From positions 1 to 64,000 of the forward strand of contig DBGEOK010000008.1 of assembly GCA_048370855.1 (NCBI GenBank): a DNA stretch of 64,000 nt. Direction: 5' to 3'. The first letter of the stretch is position 1. Each line of letters begins with the position of its first letter. This DNA is from Limiplasma sp048370855. GTDB taxonomy: Bacteria; Bacillota; Clostridia; Christensenellales; Aristaeellaceae. A program made the position numbers and the translations under genes. Below are positions 9,311-17,221 of this stretch, in pieces. Under the pieces are notes generated by a model. It was not told the DNA's origin and did no database searches. It was given only the letters and a program-made list of their open reading frames with translations.

Positions 9311-9827
9311 GGCGATCCTCTTTGTGGCGGGGGAGCCGGTTTCCATAGGCGATATCGCGGCCGCGCTGGAGCTGAGCGAGATGGAGATCATGCACGCCGT
9401 GGAAGAGCTTCAGCGGGAATATGACGGCGGACGGCGCGGCATCGCGCTTAGGAGGTACGGCGACCATCTTCGGCTGGAAACCCGTCCGGAATATGCTCCC
9501 TACGTGGAAAGGCTCCTTCAGCCGGTTCAGCGGCAAAGCCTTTCGCAAACCGCCATGGAAACGCTCGCCGTCATCGCGTACCGACAGCCGGCTACCAAGG
9601 GCGAGGTGGAGCTGGTGCGCGGCGTGAAATGCGATTATTCCATTCAATCGCTGCTGAGCAAGGGGCTTATCATGGAGGTCGGGCGCAAGGAAGCGCTTGG
9701 AAGGCCGATTCTCTACGCCACCACGGACCGCTTTTTGGAGCATTTTGGCATCTCCGATATCCGGGAGCTGCCGCCCCTCCCAGAGCCTCAGCCGGCGGAG
9801 GGAGCCGGCGGCCCTCTTGCCACATAA
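9279..9827 (+). CDS. scpB: Segregation and condensation protein B
   Basis: 182 residues, two winged-helix domains that dimerise and bind ScpA. Seen: LEAILFVAGEPVS at the start, ETLAVIAYRQPATKGEVELVRGV in the middle and GRPILYATTDRFLEHFGI near the end, all family hallmarks. The start ATG at 9279 was chosen for GGAAGGAG 8 bases upstream. Last gene of the protease-scpA-scpB set; a terminator-like hairpin follows. Confidence 0.97.
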   Translation: MEMKEIPQTLEAILFVAGEPVSIGDIAAALELSEMEIMHAVEELQREYDGGRRGIALRRYGDHLRLETRPEYAPYVERLLQPVQRQSLSQTAMETLAVIAYRQPATKGEVELVRGVKCDYSIQSLLSKGLIMEVGRKEALGRPILYATTDRFLEHFGISDIRELPPLPEPQPAEGAGGPLAT

Positions 9828-9849
9828 GCGTTGTCCCAGTATACTTTCA

Positions 9850-9892
9850 GCGCGTTCGACGTATGCTAAAGCAGAAGTCGGCGCGTTTTTTT
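9850..9892 (+). terminator. Rho-independent terminator after scpB
   Basis: Imperfect stem CGCGTTCGAC ... GTCGGCGCG followed by seven T residues (about 9886-9892). Confidence 0.6.
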
Positions 9893-9920
9893 ATACCATA
9901 TGAGACCGGAGGGGACAAGG

Positions 9921-10793
9921 ATGAAACAGACCATTACGATTCTGGCGGTGCTGATGGTGGCGCTGCTGCTGGTGTCGGGCTTTATTGTGGCGGGCAGCAT
10001 GCAGCAGGCCCAGCAGCTAGTATCCAAAAACAGTCAGATGAACGAGCTCAAGGCCCGTCTCACGGAGCAAACGTCGCTGTACGACGAGCTTACCGAAAAG
10101 TATAAGGCGCTTTCCACGGCGTTTTCAACGTGCCGGGAGGAACGCGATACCCTGAGCGCGGATTTGAAGGACGCGCTGCTTTCCGTGGAGGAAGCTAACG
10201 GAGCCGTGGCCCAGCAGGAAACGGAAAAGCAAGAGGCGGAGGCTGCCTTTACGCTTGAAAAAAACGATTTGTCCGCGGCGCTTTTGGAGCAGCAAACGCT
10301 CGCGGAAACAACCGCGGCAAAGCTGACGGAGACGGAGAAGGCGCGGGATGACGCGATTGCGCGCGCGGACGCCCTGGAAACCGAGCTGAGCGCGCTTCAG
10401 GAAGAAGCCGAAAGCGCCGCGTTGAAAGCCCAGCAGAGCGCGGAGGAAGACGCGGAGGCAATGGAGCGCTTGAAGGCCGAGGGGAAAGCCTTCAGGGAGC
10501 TGCTGACCCTGTGGGGCCAGGCCGGCGGGGAAGAGACGGCGGCGGTGGCGTCGGCCCGGAAGGCGTTTGAAAGCCGATACCCGCTAAGCGAGTTCAGGCT
10601 GCCAAAGATCAGCGCGACAGAGCCGCCCGTAACCGTCGCGCCTACGCCGAAGGCGACTGCCGCGCCCGAGGCCGCTGAAACGCCCCAGGCTGCCACAACG
10701 CCCAAGCCTGCTACCGCAGCGCCCAAGACGACGCCTCCGCGCACCGTTGCTCCGGCTGCAACCTTGCCGCCCGTCGCCGTTCCCGCGCTTTGA
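9921..10793 (+). CDS. Membrane-anchored coiled-coil protein with Thr/Pro/Ala-rich tail
   Basis: 290 residues. One N-terminal membrane helix (about 5-27), then a long coiled coil (about 28-190, heptads rich in A, E, K and L), then a low-complexity tail of T, P, A and K (about 225-290). No enzymatic motif is seen. The topology suggests an extracytoplasmic structural or spacer protein close to the wall, perhaps tied to division or envelope shape; that is inference. The start at 9921 has GGAGGGG upstream; an in-frame start at 9900 lacks a site. It stands alone between scpB and a promoter at 11086. Confidence 0.65.
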   Translation: MKQTITILAVLMVALLLVSGFIVAGSMQQAQQLVSKNSQMNELKARLTEQTSLYDELTEKYKALSTAFSTCREERDTLSADLKDALLSVEEANGAVAQQETEKQEAEAAFTLEKNDLSAALLEQQTLAETTAAKLTETEKARDDAIARADALETELSALQEEAESAALKAQQSAEEDAEAMERLKAEGKAFRELLTLWGQAGGEETAAVASARKAFESRYPLSEFRLPKISATEPPVTVAPTPKATAAPEAAETPQAATTPKPATAAPKTTPPRTVAPAATLPPVAVPAL

Positions 10794-11085
10794 AGCGGGG
10801 CCGCCGCTTTCCTCCGCCACGCTCCATTACCCCCGGGCTGCAAATCCGGCCCAGGAAAAGGGGATTCTGAACGGCGAAGCGTTAAGCCGGCGGGCTTGGT
10901 TGGCGGGGCCGCACAAGGTCTGAACGGCGCCGCCCCGCTGCGCAAAAGAGCCGCGTCAGTCCGGCGTATCCGGCTTTGCGGTTAATGGGAAAAATCTGTT
11001 CTTACCGGCGGCGGAACCGCGTATGCTTTCAGGCGCGGCTTCCGCCGCCGGTTGGGTTGCGGCCGCTTGAACGCCGCCGCGCCGG
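10794..11085. other. Intergenic gap, nothing recognised
   Basis: GC-rich, with no RNA gene, repeat copy or plausible reading frame that I can support. Confidence 0.4.
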
Positions 11086-11114
11086 TTGGCAAGCGCCGCG
11101 TTGTGTGCTACAAT
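11086..11114 (+). promoter_or_regulatory. Promoter for the metallophosphoesterase gene
   Basis: TTGGCA (11086-11091), 17-base spacer, TACAAT (11109-11114), 36 bases before the TTG start. Confidence 0.65.
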
Positions 11115-11150
11115 ATTCCCGTTCCCCTCGACAGGAAGGAAGGTGCCGTT

Positions 11151-11837
11151 TTGCCGAAGCGCTTGCTCACCCCCTATCAGCACCATACCGGCAAGCTCTC
11201 CCGCCCCGTGACGCTGGCGGTCGTCAGCGATTTGCACGACGAGCCCTTTGAAGACCTTTTTCCCATGATGGAGGGCGCGGACGCGCTTTTGGTTCCGGGG
11301 GACGTCAGCAACCGCTACCGTCAGAGCGTCAGCCGGGGCGTGGCGTTTTTAGCGGACGCGGCCCGGCGGCTGCCGACTTTTTTTTCGGTCGGAAACCATG
11401 AGACCAGGCAAAAGGAATACCGGCTGCTGATGAACGCTATCGAGGAAACGGGCGTCACGGTGCTCGTGAACCGCTACGTCCGGTTTGGCGAAATTTGGAT
11501 CGGCGGCTGGTACGACCCGGAAATTGTCCGCGAGCCGGACATGCTGGAGGAATTTGAGCGGCTGGAGGGGTGCAAGGTGCTGCTGTGCCATAAGCCGGAT
11601 CATTACCTGAAGCACGTGCGGGGACGGGATGTCGACCTTGTGGTGGCCGGGCACGCGCACGGGGGGCAAATCCGCGTGATGGGCCGCGGGCTTTACTCGC
11701 CCGGACAGGGCCTCTTTCCCCAATACACGCGCGGGGTTGTGGACGGCCGTATGATTATCTCCGCAGGGGTGGGAAACCCGGCGAGAGTACCGCGCTGGGG
11801 AAATCCCTGCGAAATGCTTCTCATCACCTTGGATTAA
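11151..11837 (+). CDS. Calcineurin-like metallophosphoesterase
   Basis: 228 residues with the full two-metal motif set in order: SDLHDE, PGDVSN, GNHE, a His in LLCHKPDHY and GHAHGGQ. The sequence resembles the YkuE/YaeI type, some of which act on UDP-diacylglucosamine-like lipids or phosphodiesters; the true substrate is not shown. The start is TTG at 11151, with AGGAAGGAAGG upstream; longer in-frame starts would lie over the promoter. The fumarase genes follow after 29 bases and may be co-transcribed. Confidence 0.88.
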   Translation: MPKRLLTPYQHHTGKLSRPVTLAVVSDLHDEPFEDLFPMMEGADALLVPGDVSNRYRQSVSRGVAFLADAARRLPTFFSVGNHETRQKEYRLLMNAIEETGVTVLVNRYVRFGEIWIGGWYDPEIVREPDMLEEFERLEGCKVLLCHKPDHYLKHVRGRDVDLVVAGHAHGGQIRVMGRGLYSPGQGLFPQYTRGVVDGRMIISAGVGNPARVPRWGNPCEMLLITLD

Positions 11838-11866
11838 CAAAGGAAAGCCCAAAGGAGCGCATACCA

Positions 11867-12718
11867 ATGAACGAACGCCGTATCATCAGCGCCGAGGCTG
11901 TCGCCGAGGCTGTCGCAAAGCTTTGTATCCAGGCCAACACCCTTTTGCCCGACGCGGTGCGCGACGGGCTGTGCGGAGCGTGCGAGCGGGAAACCTTTCA
12001 GCCGGCGCGGGAAACGCTGGAGCTGATCCGCAGGAACGCGGATATCGCAAGGGACCGGGCTATGCCCATCTGCCAGGATACGGGCATGGCGGTCGTCTAT
12101 GCGGAGGTAGGACAGGACGTCCACCTGGTAGGCGGCGCGCTGGAGGAGGCGGTCAATCGCGGCGTGGCCAGAGGCTATACGGACGGATGGCTGCGCAAGT
12201 CCGTCGTGAGGGACCCCATTCGCCGCGGCAATACGGGAGACAACACGCCCGCCGTGCTCCATGTCCGGCTGGTGGAAGGGGACCATATCAGGCTGACCGT
12301 CGCGCCCAAGGGCTTTGGAAGCGAAAATATGAGCCGCCTGGCCATGCTGACGCCGTCCCAGGGCGTGGAGGGCGTAAAGGACTTTGTCGTGGAGACGGCA
12401 AGGCTGGCCGGCGCGAATCCATGCCCGCCCATGATCCTGGGAGTCGGCATAGGCGGGACGTTTGAGCGCGTGGCGGAGCTTGCGAAGGAGGCGCTGGCCG
12501 AGCTTCGGGAGGGGCCGCATCCAGACCCCTTTTACGACGCGCTGGAGCGCGAGCTGACACAGCGGATCAACGCGCTGGGCATTGGTCCGCAGGGCTTCGG
12601 CGGGCTGACCACGGCGCTGTCCGTGCGCATAAAGGCTTATCCGACGCATATCGCCGGCTTGCCTGTTGCCGTGAATGTGGGATGCCATGTGACGCGCCAC
12701 GCGAGCGTTACGCTGTAA
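11867..12718 (+). CDS. Fumarate hydratase, class I, alpha subunit
   Basis: 283 residues, the N-terminal half of the oxygen-sensitive [4Fe-4S] fumarase (fumarate + water to L-malate); the tartrate dehydratase alpha subunit is the close alternative. The conserved cysteines of the cluster are visible in PICQDTGMA, NPCPPMILGVGIGG and VGCHVTRHA. It is immediately followed by its beta partner. Ribosome site AAAGGAG precedes the ATG. Confidence 0.93.
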   Translation: MNERRIISAEAVAEAVAKLCIQANTLLPDAVRDGLCGACERETFQPARETLELIRRNADIARDRAMPICQDTGMAVVYAEVGQDVHLVGGALEEAVNRGVARGYTDGWLRKSVVRDPIRRGNTGDNTPAVLHVRLVEGDHIRLTVAPKGFGSENMSRLAMLTPSQGVEGVKDFVVETARLAGANPCPPMILGVGIGGTFERVAELAKEALAELREGPHPDPFYDALERELTQRINALGIGPQGFGGLTTALSVRIKAYPTHIAGLPVAVNVGCHVTRHASVTL

Positions 12719-12730
12719 GGAGGAAGACAG

Positions 12731-13318
12731 ATGGGCCTGGTTCGGCTGAACGCTCCCCTGAGTGGGAAGGACTTGGCGAAGCTGCGCGCCGGCGACCGCG
12801 CGCTGCTCAGCGGCGTCGTCTATACGGCGCGCGACGCCGCGCATGCGCGCCTTTGCGCCGCCCTGAAGGCGGGGGAGAGGCTGCCCGTGGAGCTCAAAGG
12901 ACAAACGATATTTTACGCCGGGCCTGCGCCCACGCCGCCCGGCAGGGCTTGCGGAGCCATAGGGCCTACGACGAGCGGCCGCATGGACGCCTATACGCCG
13001 GCGCTGCTTGGGTACGGAATCAATGCCATGATCGGCAAGGGAGAGCGCTCCGAGGCTGTTAAAGAGGCCATCCGGAAGGCGGGCGCGGTCTATTTCGCGG
13101 CTGTCGGGGGCTGCGCCGCGTATATGTCGGCGTGCATCCATAGCTGCGAGGTTGTGGCCTATGAAGACCTGGGCACGGAGAGCGTGAAGCGGCTGCTCGT
13201 AAAGGACCTGCCGCTGACCGTGGCGGTCGATGCCTTCGGCGGCGACGCTTATGAAATGGGGACGCGCGCCTACCTGGACAGCCTGAAGACGGAGGGGCGG
13301 CCGCAGGACGCTCAATAG
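12731..13318 (+). CDS. Fumarate hydratase, class I, beta subunit
   Basis: 195 residues, the C-terminal catalytic half of class I fumarase. Seen: LSGVVYTARDAAH, PTPPGRACGAIGPTTSGRMD, the GKG segment (MIGKGERS) and VDAFGGDAYE. It lies 12 bases after the alpha subunit, with AAGGAGGA before the ATG. The two genes must act together; in this kind of organism the pair usually serves a partial or reductive citric acid branch. Confidence 0.93.
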   Translation: MGLVRLNAPLSGKDLAKLRAGDRALLSGVVYTARDAAHARLCAALKAGERLPVELKGQTIFYAGPAPTPPGRACGAIGPTTSGRMDAYTPALLGYGINAMIGKGERSEAVKEAIRKAGAVYFAAVGGCAAYMSACIHSCEVVAYEDLGTESVKRLLVKDLPLTVAVDAFGGDAYEMGTRAYLDSLKTEGRPQDAQ

Positions 13319-13389
13319 ACGGAATGCGGAGGTTATACATGATTCAAGGGGATATCCAAAAATTTTCTGAATATTTATGCAAATAAAGC

Positions 13390-13418
13390 TTGACATTCTG
13401 CATAAGCGGAGGTATACT
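13390..13418 (+). promoter_or_regulatory. Strong promoter for the amino acid ABC transporter
   Basis: TTGACA (13390-13395), 17-base spacer, TATACT (13413-13418): close to perfect sigma-A consensus. It excludes the in-frame upstream start of the binding-protein gene at 13377. Confidence 0.85.
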
Positions 13419-13466
13419 ATGCACGTTCCCAAGAAAAACAGCGATATTGACAGGAGGCGCCCCCTT

Positions 13467-14213
13467 ATGAAAAAGCTGCTTGCTTTGGCTTTAACCCTGA
13501 CGATGACCCTGACCGCGGCCGCCGCGTTCGCGGATACCCTCACCATGGCGACCAACGCATCCTTCCCTCCCTATGAGTATTACGACGGGGAAAACGTTGT
13601 GGGCATTGACGCCGAGATCGCCGCCGCCATCGCCGAAAAGCTGGGCTACGAGCTGGAAATCGCGGACATGGAGTTTGACTCCATCATCGCTGCGGTGCAG
13701 TCCGGCAAGGCCGATTTTGCCATGGCCGGCATGACCGTGACCGAGGAGCGCCAGCAGATGGTCAGCTTCTCCGACAGCTACGCCACCGGCATTCAGGCGG
13801 TCATCGTCAAGGAGGATTCGCCCATTACGACCGTGGACGACCTGTTCAAGGAAGGCGCCAACTATAAAGTGGGCGTTCAGCTCACCACCACGGGCGATAT
13901 CTACACCACCGGCGACATCGAGGAGAAGGGCCTGGGCACCGTGAGCCGGTTCCCCAACGGCAACGAAGCGGTGATGGCGCTGGTGAGCGGCAAGATCGAC
14001 TGCGTGGTCATTGATAACGAGCCCGCCAAGGCTTATGTGGCCGCCAACGAAGGGCTCAAGGTGCTGGAGACCGAATATGCCGTGGAGGACTACGCCGCCT
14101 GCATCGCCAAGGATAACGACGAGTTCCTCGCCAAGTTCAACGCGGCCCTCAAGGAGCTGACCGAGGACGGCACCATCCAAAGCATCATCGATAAGTATAT
14201 CAAGGCCGAGTGA
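13467..14213 (+). CDS. Amino acid ABC transporter substrate-binding protein
   Basis: 248 residues, SBP family 3 (polar amino acids). Signal peptide about 1-22 (MKKLLALALTLT...AFA), then the family pattern TNASFPPYEYYDGENVVGIDAEIAAAIA and the MAGMTVTEER segment. There is no lipobox cysteine, unusual for a Gram-positive binding protein, so retention at the membrane is not explained by lipidation. Start ATG 13467 with CAGGAGG upstream. It heads a three-gene operon with permease and ATPase and has its own strong promoter. Confidence 0.93.
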   Translation: MKKLLALALTLTMTLTAAAAFADTLTMATNASFPPYEYYDGENVVGIDAEIAAAIAEKLGYELEIADMEFDSIIAAVQSGKADFAMAGMTVTEERQQMVSFSDSYATGIQAVIVKEDSPITTVDDLFKEGANYKVGVQLTTTGDIYTTGDIEEKGLGTVSRFPNGNEAVMALVSGKIDCVVIDNEPAKAYVAANEGLKVLETEYAVEDYAACIAKDNDEFLAKFNAALKELTEDGTIQSIIDKYIKAE

Positions 14214-14301
14214 CGCTTGGCGGAAACGAAACGGTTTAGCAGGAGGGAGCGGCGCAGCCCGCCCCCTCTTTCATGCTTACGAAGGATAGGAGGCTGGCGG
14301 C

Positions 14302-15051
14302 GTGTCGTTTTTGACGGACATCGCGGCGTGGTTTGACGGCGTGAAGGCTGAGTTTATCCTGAACTTTATTGACAAAAACCGGTGGAAGATGCTGTGGGAC
14401 GGATTGCAGAACACGCTGCTGATCGCGTTGCTGGCATGCCTGATGGGCATTGTGATCGGCGTTGTGGTCGCGGTGGTCCGCACCACATGGGACAACACCG
14501 GCCGCGGCATGCGCAAGGGCCTGGGAAGGACGCTGCTCGCGTTTTTCAACCGCGTTTGCATCATTTATACCACAATCATCCGCGGCACGCCCGTTGTCAT
14601 TCAGCTTTTGATTATGTATTACGTGATCTTCGCCTCCTCCAGCAACGGCCTGATGGTGGCGACGCTGGCCTTCGGCCTCAATTCCGGCGCGTATGTGTCG
14701 GAAATCTTCCGCAGCGGCATCATGTCAGTGGAAAAGGGACAGATGGAAGCGGGCCGCAGCCTTGGGCTCAATTACTTAAAGACCATGTGGCTGATTATCG
14801 CGCCGCAGGTGCTCAAGAACGTGCTGCCGACGCTGGCCAACGAATTTATCGTGCTGTTGAAGGAAACCTCCGTCGCGGGCTATGTGGCGGTAGCGGACCT
14901 GACCTTTGCCGGCAACCGCATCCGGGGCGTCACGTTTTCAGCGTTTATGCCGCTGATCGCGGTAGCGCTGATTTATCTGGCGGTGGTCATGTTCCTCACC
15001 TGGCTGGTGGGCAAGCTGGAAAGGAGGCTGCGTCAGGGTGATAACCGTTAA
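14302..15051 (+). CDS. Polar amino acid ABC transporter permease
   Basis: 249 residues of the HisM/GlnP type with about five membrane helices. The ABC-contact loop EAGRSLGLNYLKTMWLIIAPQ carries the conserved EAA-like Gly. Starts with GTG, preceded by GATAGGAGG. It overlaps the ATPase gene by 14 bases. A single permease gene suggests a homodimeric channel. Confidence 0.93.
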   Translation: MSFLTDIAAWFDGVKAEFILNFIDKNRWKMLWDGLQNTLLIALLACLMGIVIGVVVAVVRTTWDNTGRGMRKGLGRTLLAFFNRVCIIYTTIIRGTPVVIQLLIMYYVIFASSSNGLMVATLAFGLNSGAYVSEIFRSGIMSVEKGQMEAGRSLGLNYLKTMWLIIAPQVLKNVLPTLANEFIVLLKETSVAGYVAVADLTFAGNRIRGVTFSAFMPLIAVALIYLAVVMFLTWLVGKLERRLRQGDNR

Positions 15052-15760
15052 GGAGCTGCATAAATCCTTTGGCAAGCTGGAGGTGCTCAAGGGCATCGAC
15101 CAGCACATTTCGCCCGGCGAAAAGGTGGTTGTCATCGGCCCGAGCGGTTCCGGCAAAAGCACTTTTTTACGCTGCCTGAACCTGCTGGAGAAACCCACGG
15201 GCGGTCAAATCCTGTTTGAGGGTATCGACATCACCGACCCGAAATGCGACATCAACCAAATCCGCCGCCGTATGGGCATGGTGTTCCAGCAATTCAATTT
15301 GTTTCCGCATTTGACGGTGATGCAGAACCTGACCCTTGCGCCGGTCCATACCGGGCTGATGAGCAAAGGCGAAGCGGCCGACAAGGCTACCAAGCTGCTG
15401 GCGCGCGTGGGCCTGCTGGAAAAGGCGGGCGTCTATCCCAAGCAGCTTTCCGGCGGGCAGCAGCAGCGCATTGCCATTGTGCGCGCGCTGTGCATGAACC
15501 CGGACGTGATGCTCTTTGACGAGCCCACCAGCGCGCTGGACCCCGAGATGGTGGGCGAGGTGCTGGACGTGATGAAAAGCCTGGCCGAAGAGGGGATGAC
15601 CATGGTGGTGGTCACGCATGAAATGGGCTTTGCCCGCGAGGTGGGAGACCGCGTGCTGTTTATGGACGAGGGCGTCGTTCTGGAGGAAGGCACGCCGACT
15701 GAAATTTTTGAAAACCCCCAACACGCGCGGACGCAGGACTTTCTCCGTAAAGTGCTGTGA
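15038..15760 (+). CDS. Polar amino acid ABC transporter ATPase
   Basis: 240 residues, GlnQ/ArtP-like. Walker A GPSGSGKST, Q-loop FQQFNLFPHLTV, signature LSGGQQQR, Walker B VMLFDEPTSALD and switch His (VVTHEMGFA) are all present. Last gene of the transporter operon; the next region is a miniature element. Confidence 0.96.
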   Translation: MITVKELHKSFGKLEVLKGIDQHISPGEKVVVIGPSGSGKSTFLRCLNLLEKPTGGQILFEGIDITDPKCDINQIRRRMGMVFQQFNLFPHLTVMQNLTLAPVHTGLMSKGEAADKATKLLARVGLLEKAGVYPKQLSGGQQQRIAIVRALCMNPDVMLFDEPTSALDPEMVGEVLDVMKSLAEEGMTMVVVTHEMGFAREVGDRVLFMDEGVVLEEGTPTEIFENPQHARTQDFLRKVL

Positions 15761-15835
15761 GAATGGATAAGCGCCGGAGGAATTTCGGCCTATCCGACAC
15801 CTTCTGAAAAGGTTATTTTGGCGGCTAGGGGCCGG

Positions 15836-16035
15836 CAGGTGTCAAAAAACTCATTTGGGAGGTTCGGAGGGCCGCAGCCCTCCGAGCTGCATTCCGAATC
15901 CAGCGACATGTGCGGTGGATTCGGAAGCCTTGCGCAGCAAGGCTTCCTTGCACGTTTCCCCGACCGCGCCGCTGGCGCAGGGGAAACGTGTTTTGGCGGA
16001 AAAGATCGCCCCAGGCGAGCTTTTTCGACACGCTG
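15836..16035 (+). mobile_element. Miniature inverted-repeat element, copy 3 (200 bp)
   Basis: Nearly identical to the copy at 6569. It begins CAGGTGTCAAAAAACTC and ends GAGCTTTTTCGACACGCTG. Directly flanked by an imperfect 14-15-base direct repeat, CGGCTAGGGGCCGG (15822-15835) and CGGCCAGGGGCCGG (16037-16050). The right repeat is also the left arm of a long hairpin, so the insertion seems to have hit a pre-existing hairpin and copied one arm. No reading frame of its own. Confidence 0.82.
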
Positions 16036-16037
16036 AC

Positions 16038-16080
16038 GGCCAGGGGCCGGCACGCAAATCCAGCGCGCCGGCCCCTGGCC
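16038..16080. terminator. GC-rich hairpin beside the miniature element
   Basis: Perfect 13-base stem: GGCCAGGGGCCGG (16038-16050) pairs with CCGGCCCCTGGCC (16068-16080), 17-base loop. Only a short T run follows (GGTTTC). It may be the terminator of the amino acid transporter operon, now separated from it by the inserted element. Confidence 0.5.
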
Positions 16081-16341
16081 GGTTTCATACCTGCAGAGTA
16101 TAGAAAAAACCGGGGTTGCGCGCTTGCGCTAGGACGCCGTGCGCCGCCAAGCCGAATCAAATAACGGCGGAAGGCCGTCATAGCCGATCCAGAAGAAGGG
16201 AATAGGGATGAAGCCGCTGCTATGCGGATTGGCGCCTTTAATTGTCGGATGTCAAACTACAGAAATCTGGGAAGGCTTTCCAGACTCCGTTCCGTTTCCT
16301 GCTGGAGATAGCGCCAGATATGTTAATTTTTCATTTCCGAA
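16081..16341. other. Intergenic gap, nothing recognised
   Basis: Between the hairpin and the next promoter. The last 100 bases are AT-richer. No repeat copy or reading frame that I can support. Confidence 0.4.
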
Positions 16342-16370
16342 TTGTTAAAATCAGAAGAATGTGTTACAAT
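16342..16370 (+). promoter_or_regulatory. Promoter for the HAD phosphatase operon
   Basis: TTGTTA (16342-16347), 17-base spacer, TACAAT (16365-16370), followed by AT-rich leader to the start at 16408. Confidence 0.65.
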
Positions 16371-16407
16371 CAAGAAGACGCTGTATTTTGCTTTTTTGGA
16401 GGGAACC

Positions 16408-17208
16408 ATGGCGGAGATTGGAATACGCGAAAGGCTGGCCCCGATTCGGTGCTTCATGCTGGATATGGACGGCACGTTTTACTTGGGGGACCGGTTGCTG
16501 GACGGCTCGCTGGCGTTCCTGAAGCGGCTGGAGGAAACCGGGCGGGAGGCCTTGTTTGTGACCAACAATTCCAGCAAATCGGCGGACCGATACCTCCAAA
16601 AGCTCGCGCGGATGGGCGTGGAGGCGCCGTTTTTGAGGGTGTTGACCTCCGGCCAGGCGGCGGGGCGGTACTGCCTAAGGACCTTTCCCGGCAAGCGGGC
16701 GTTTCTGCTGGGCAACCGCCTGCTGCGCGCGGAACTGGAGGGCATGGGCCTGGAGATAGACCCTGAACGGCCCGATTATGTGCTGATCGGCTATGATACA
16801 AGCCTGGACTATGATAAAATGACGGCAGTGTGCGGCTATGTGCGCGCCGGACTGCCCTATATCGCCACTCATCCGGACTTTAACTGCCCGACCGAAACAG
16901 GCTACGCGCCGGACATCGGCGCGATCATCGCGTTTATCGAGGCCAGCACGGGCCGGCGGCCGGATCAGATCCTCGGCAAGCCCTATGCGGGCATCGTGGA
17001 GGAGGCGCTTCGCCTGACCGGCCTGGACAAGCGGGAGCTGGCGATGGTGGGCGACCGGCTGTACACGGATATCGCCGCCGGCAGGAACTTCGGCATTCTT
17101 TCCGTGCTGGTGCTGACGGGCGAGGCCACGCGCGGGGAAGCGGAAGCCGGTACGGTGCGCCCGGATTTGATCTTTGAACGCCTGAGCGCAATGAACGAGT
17201 ATCTTTGA
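16408..17208 (+). CDS. HAD-IIA family sugar phosphatase (NagD-like)
   Basis: 266 residues. HAD motif I DMDGTFYLG (near residue 19), motif II FVTNNSSKS, Lys of motif III in ILGKPYAG and motif IV MVGDRLYTDIAAG; the cap placement is that of class IIA (NagD/AraL/4-nitrophenylphosphatase group). These dephosphorylate small sugar phosphates or nucleotides; substrate not deducible. ATG 16408 was chosen for TTGGAGGG upstream. The transpeptidase gene begins 13 bases downstream. Confidence 0.9.
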   Translation: MAEIGIRERLAPIRCFMLDMDGTFYLGDRLLDGSLAFLKRLEETGREALFVTNNSSKSADRYLQKLARMGVEAPFLRVLTSGQAAGRYCLRTFPGKRAFLLGNRLLRAELEGMGLEIDPERPDYVLIGYDTSLDYDKMTAVCGYVRAGLPYIATHPDFNCPTETGYAPDIGAIIAFIEASTGRRPDQILGKPYAGIVEEALRLTGLDKRELAMVGDRLYTDIAAGRNFGILSVLVLTGEATRGEAEAGTVRPDLIFERLSAMNEYL

Positions 17209-17221
17209 GAGGATGAAACGG

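Noticed and set aside
10794..11085. Possible small RNA or gene in the gap
   Set aside because: No promoter-terminator pair, conserved motif or ribosome-site-led frame.
13339..13386. 15-residue open frame before the amino acid transporter promoter
   Set aside because: Ends before the strong promoter at 13390, so it would not be on the transporter message; ribosome site weak.
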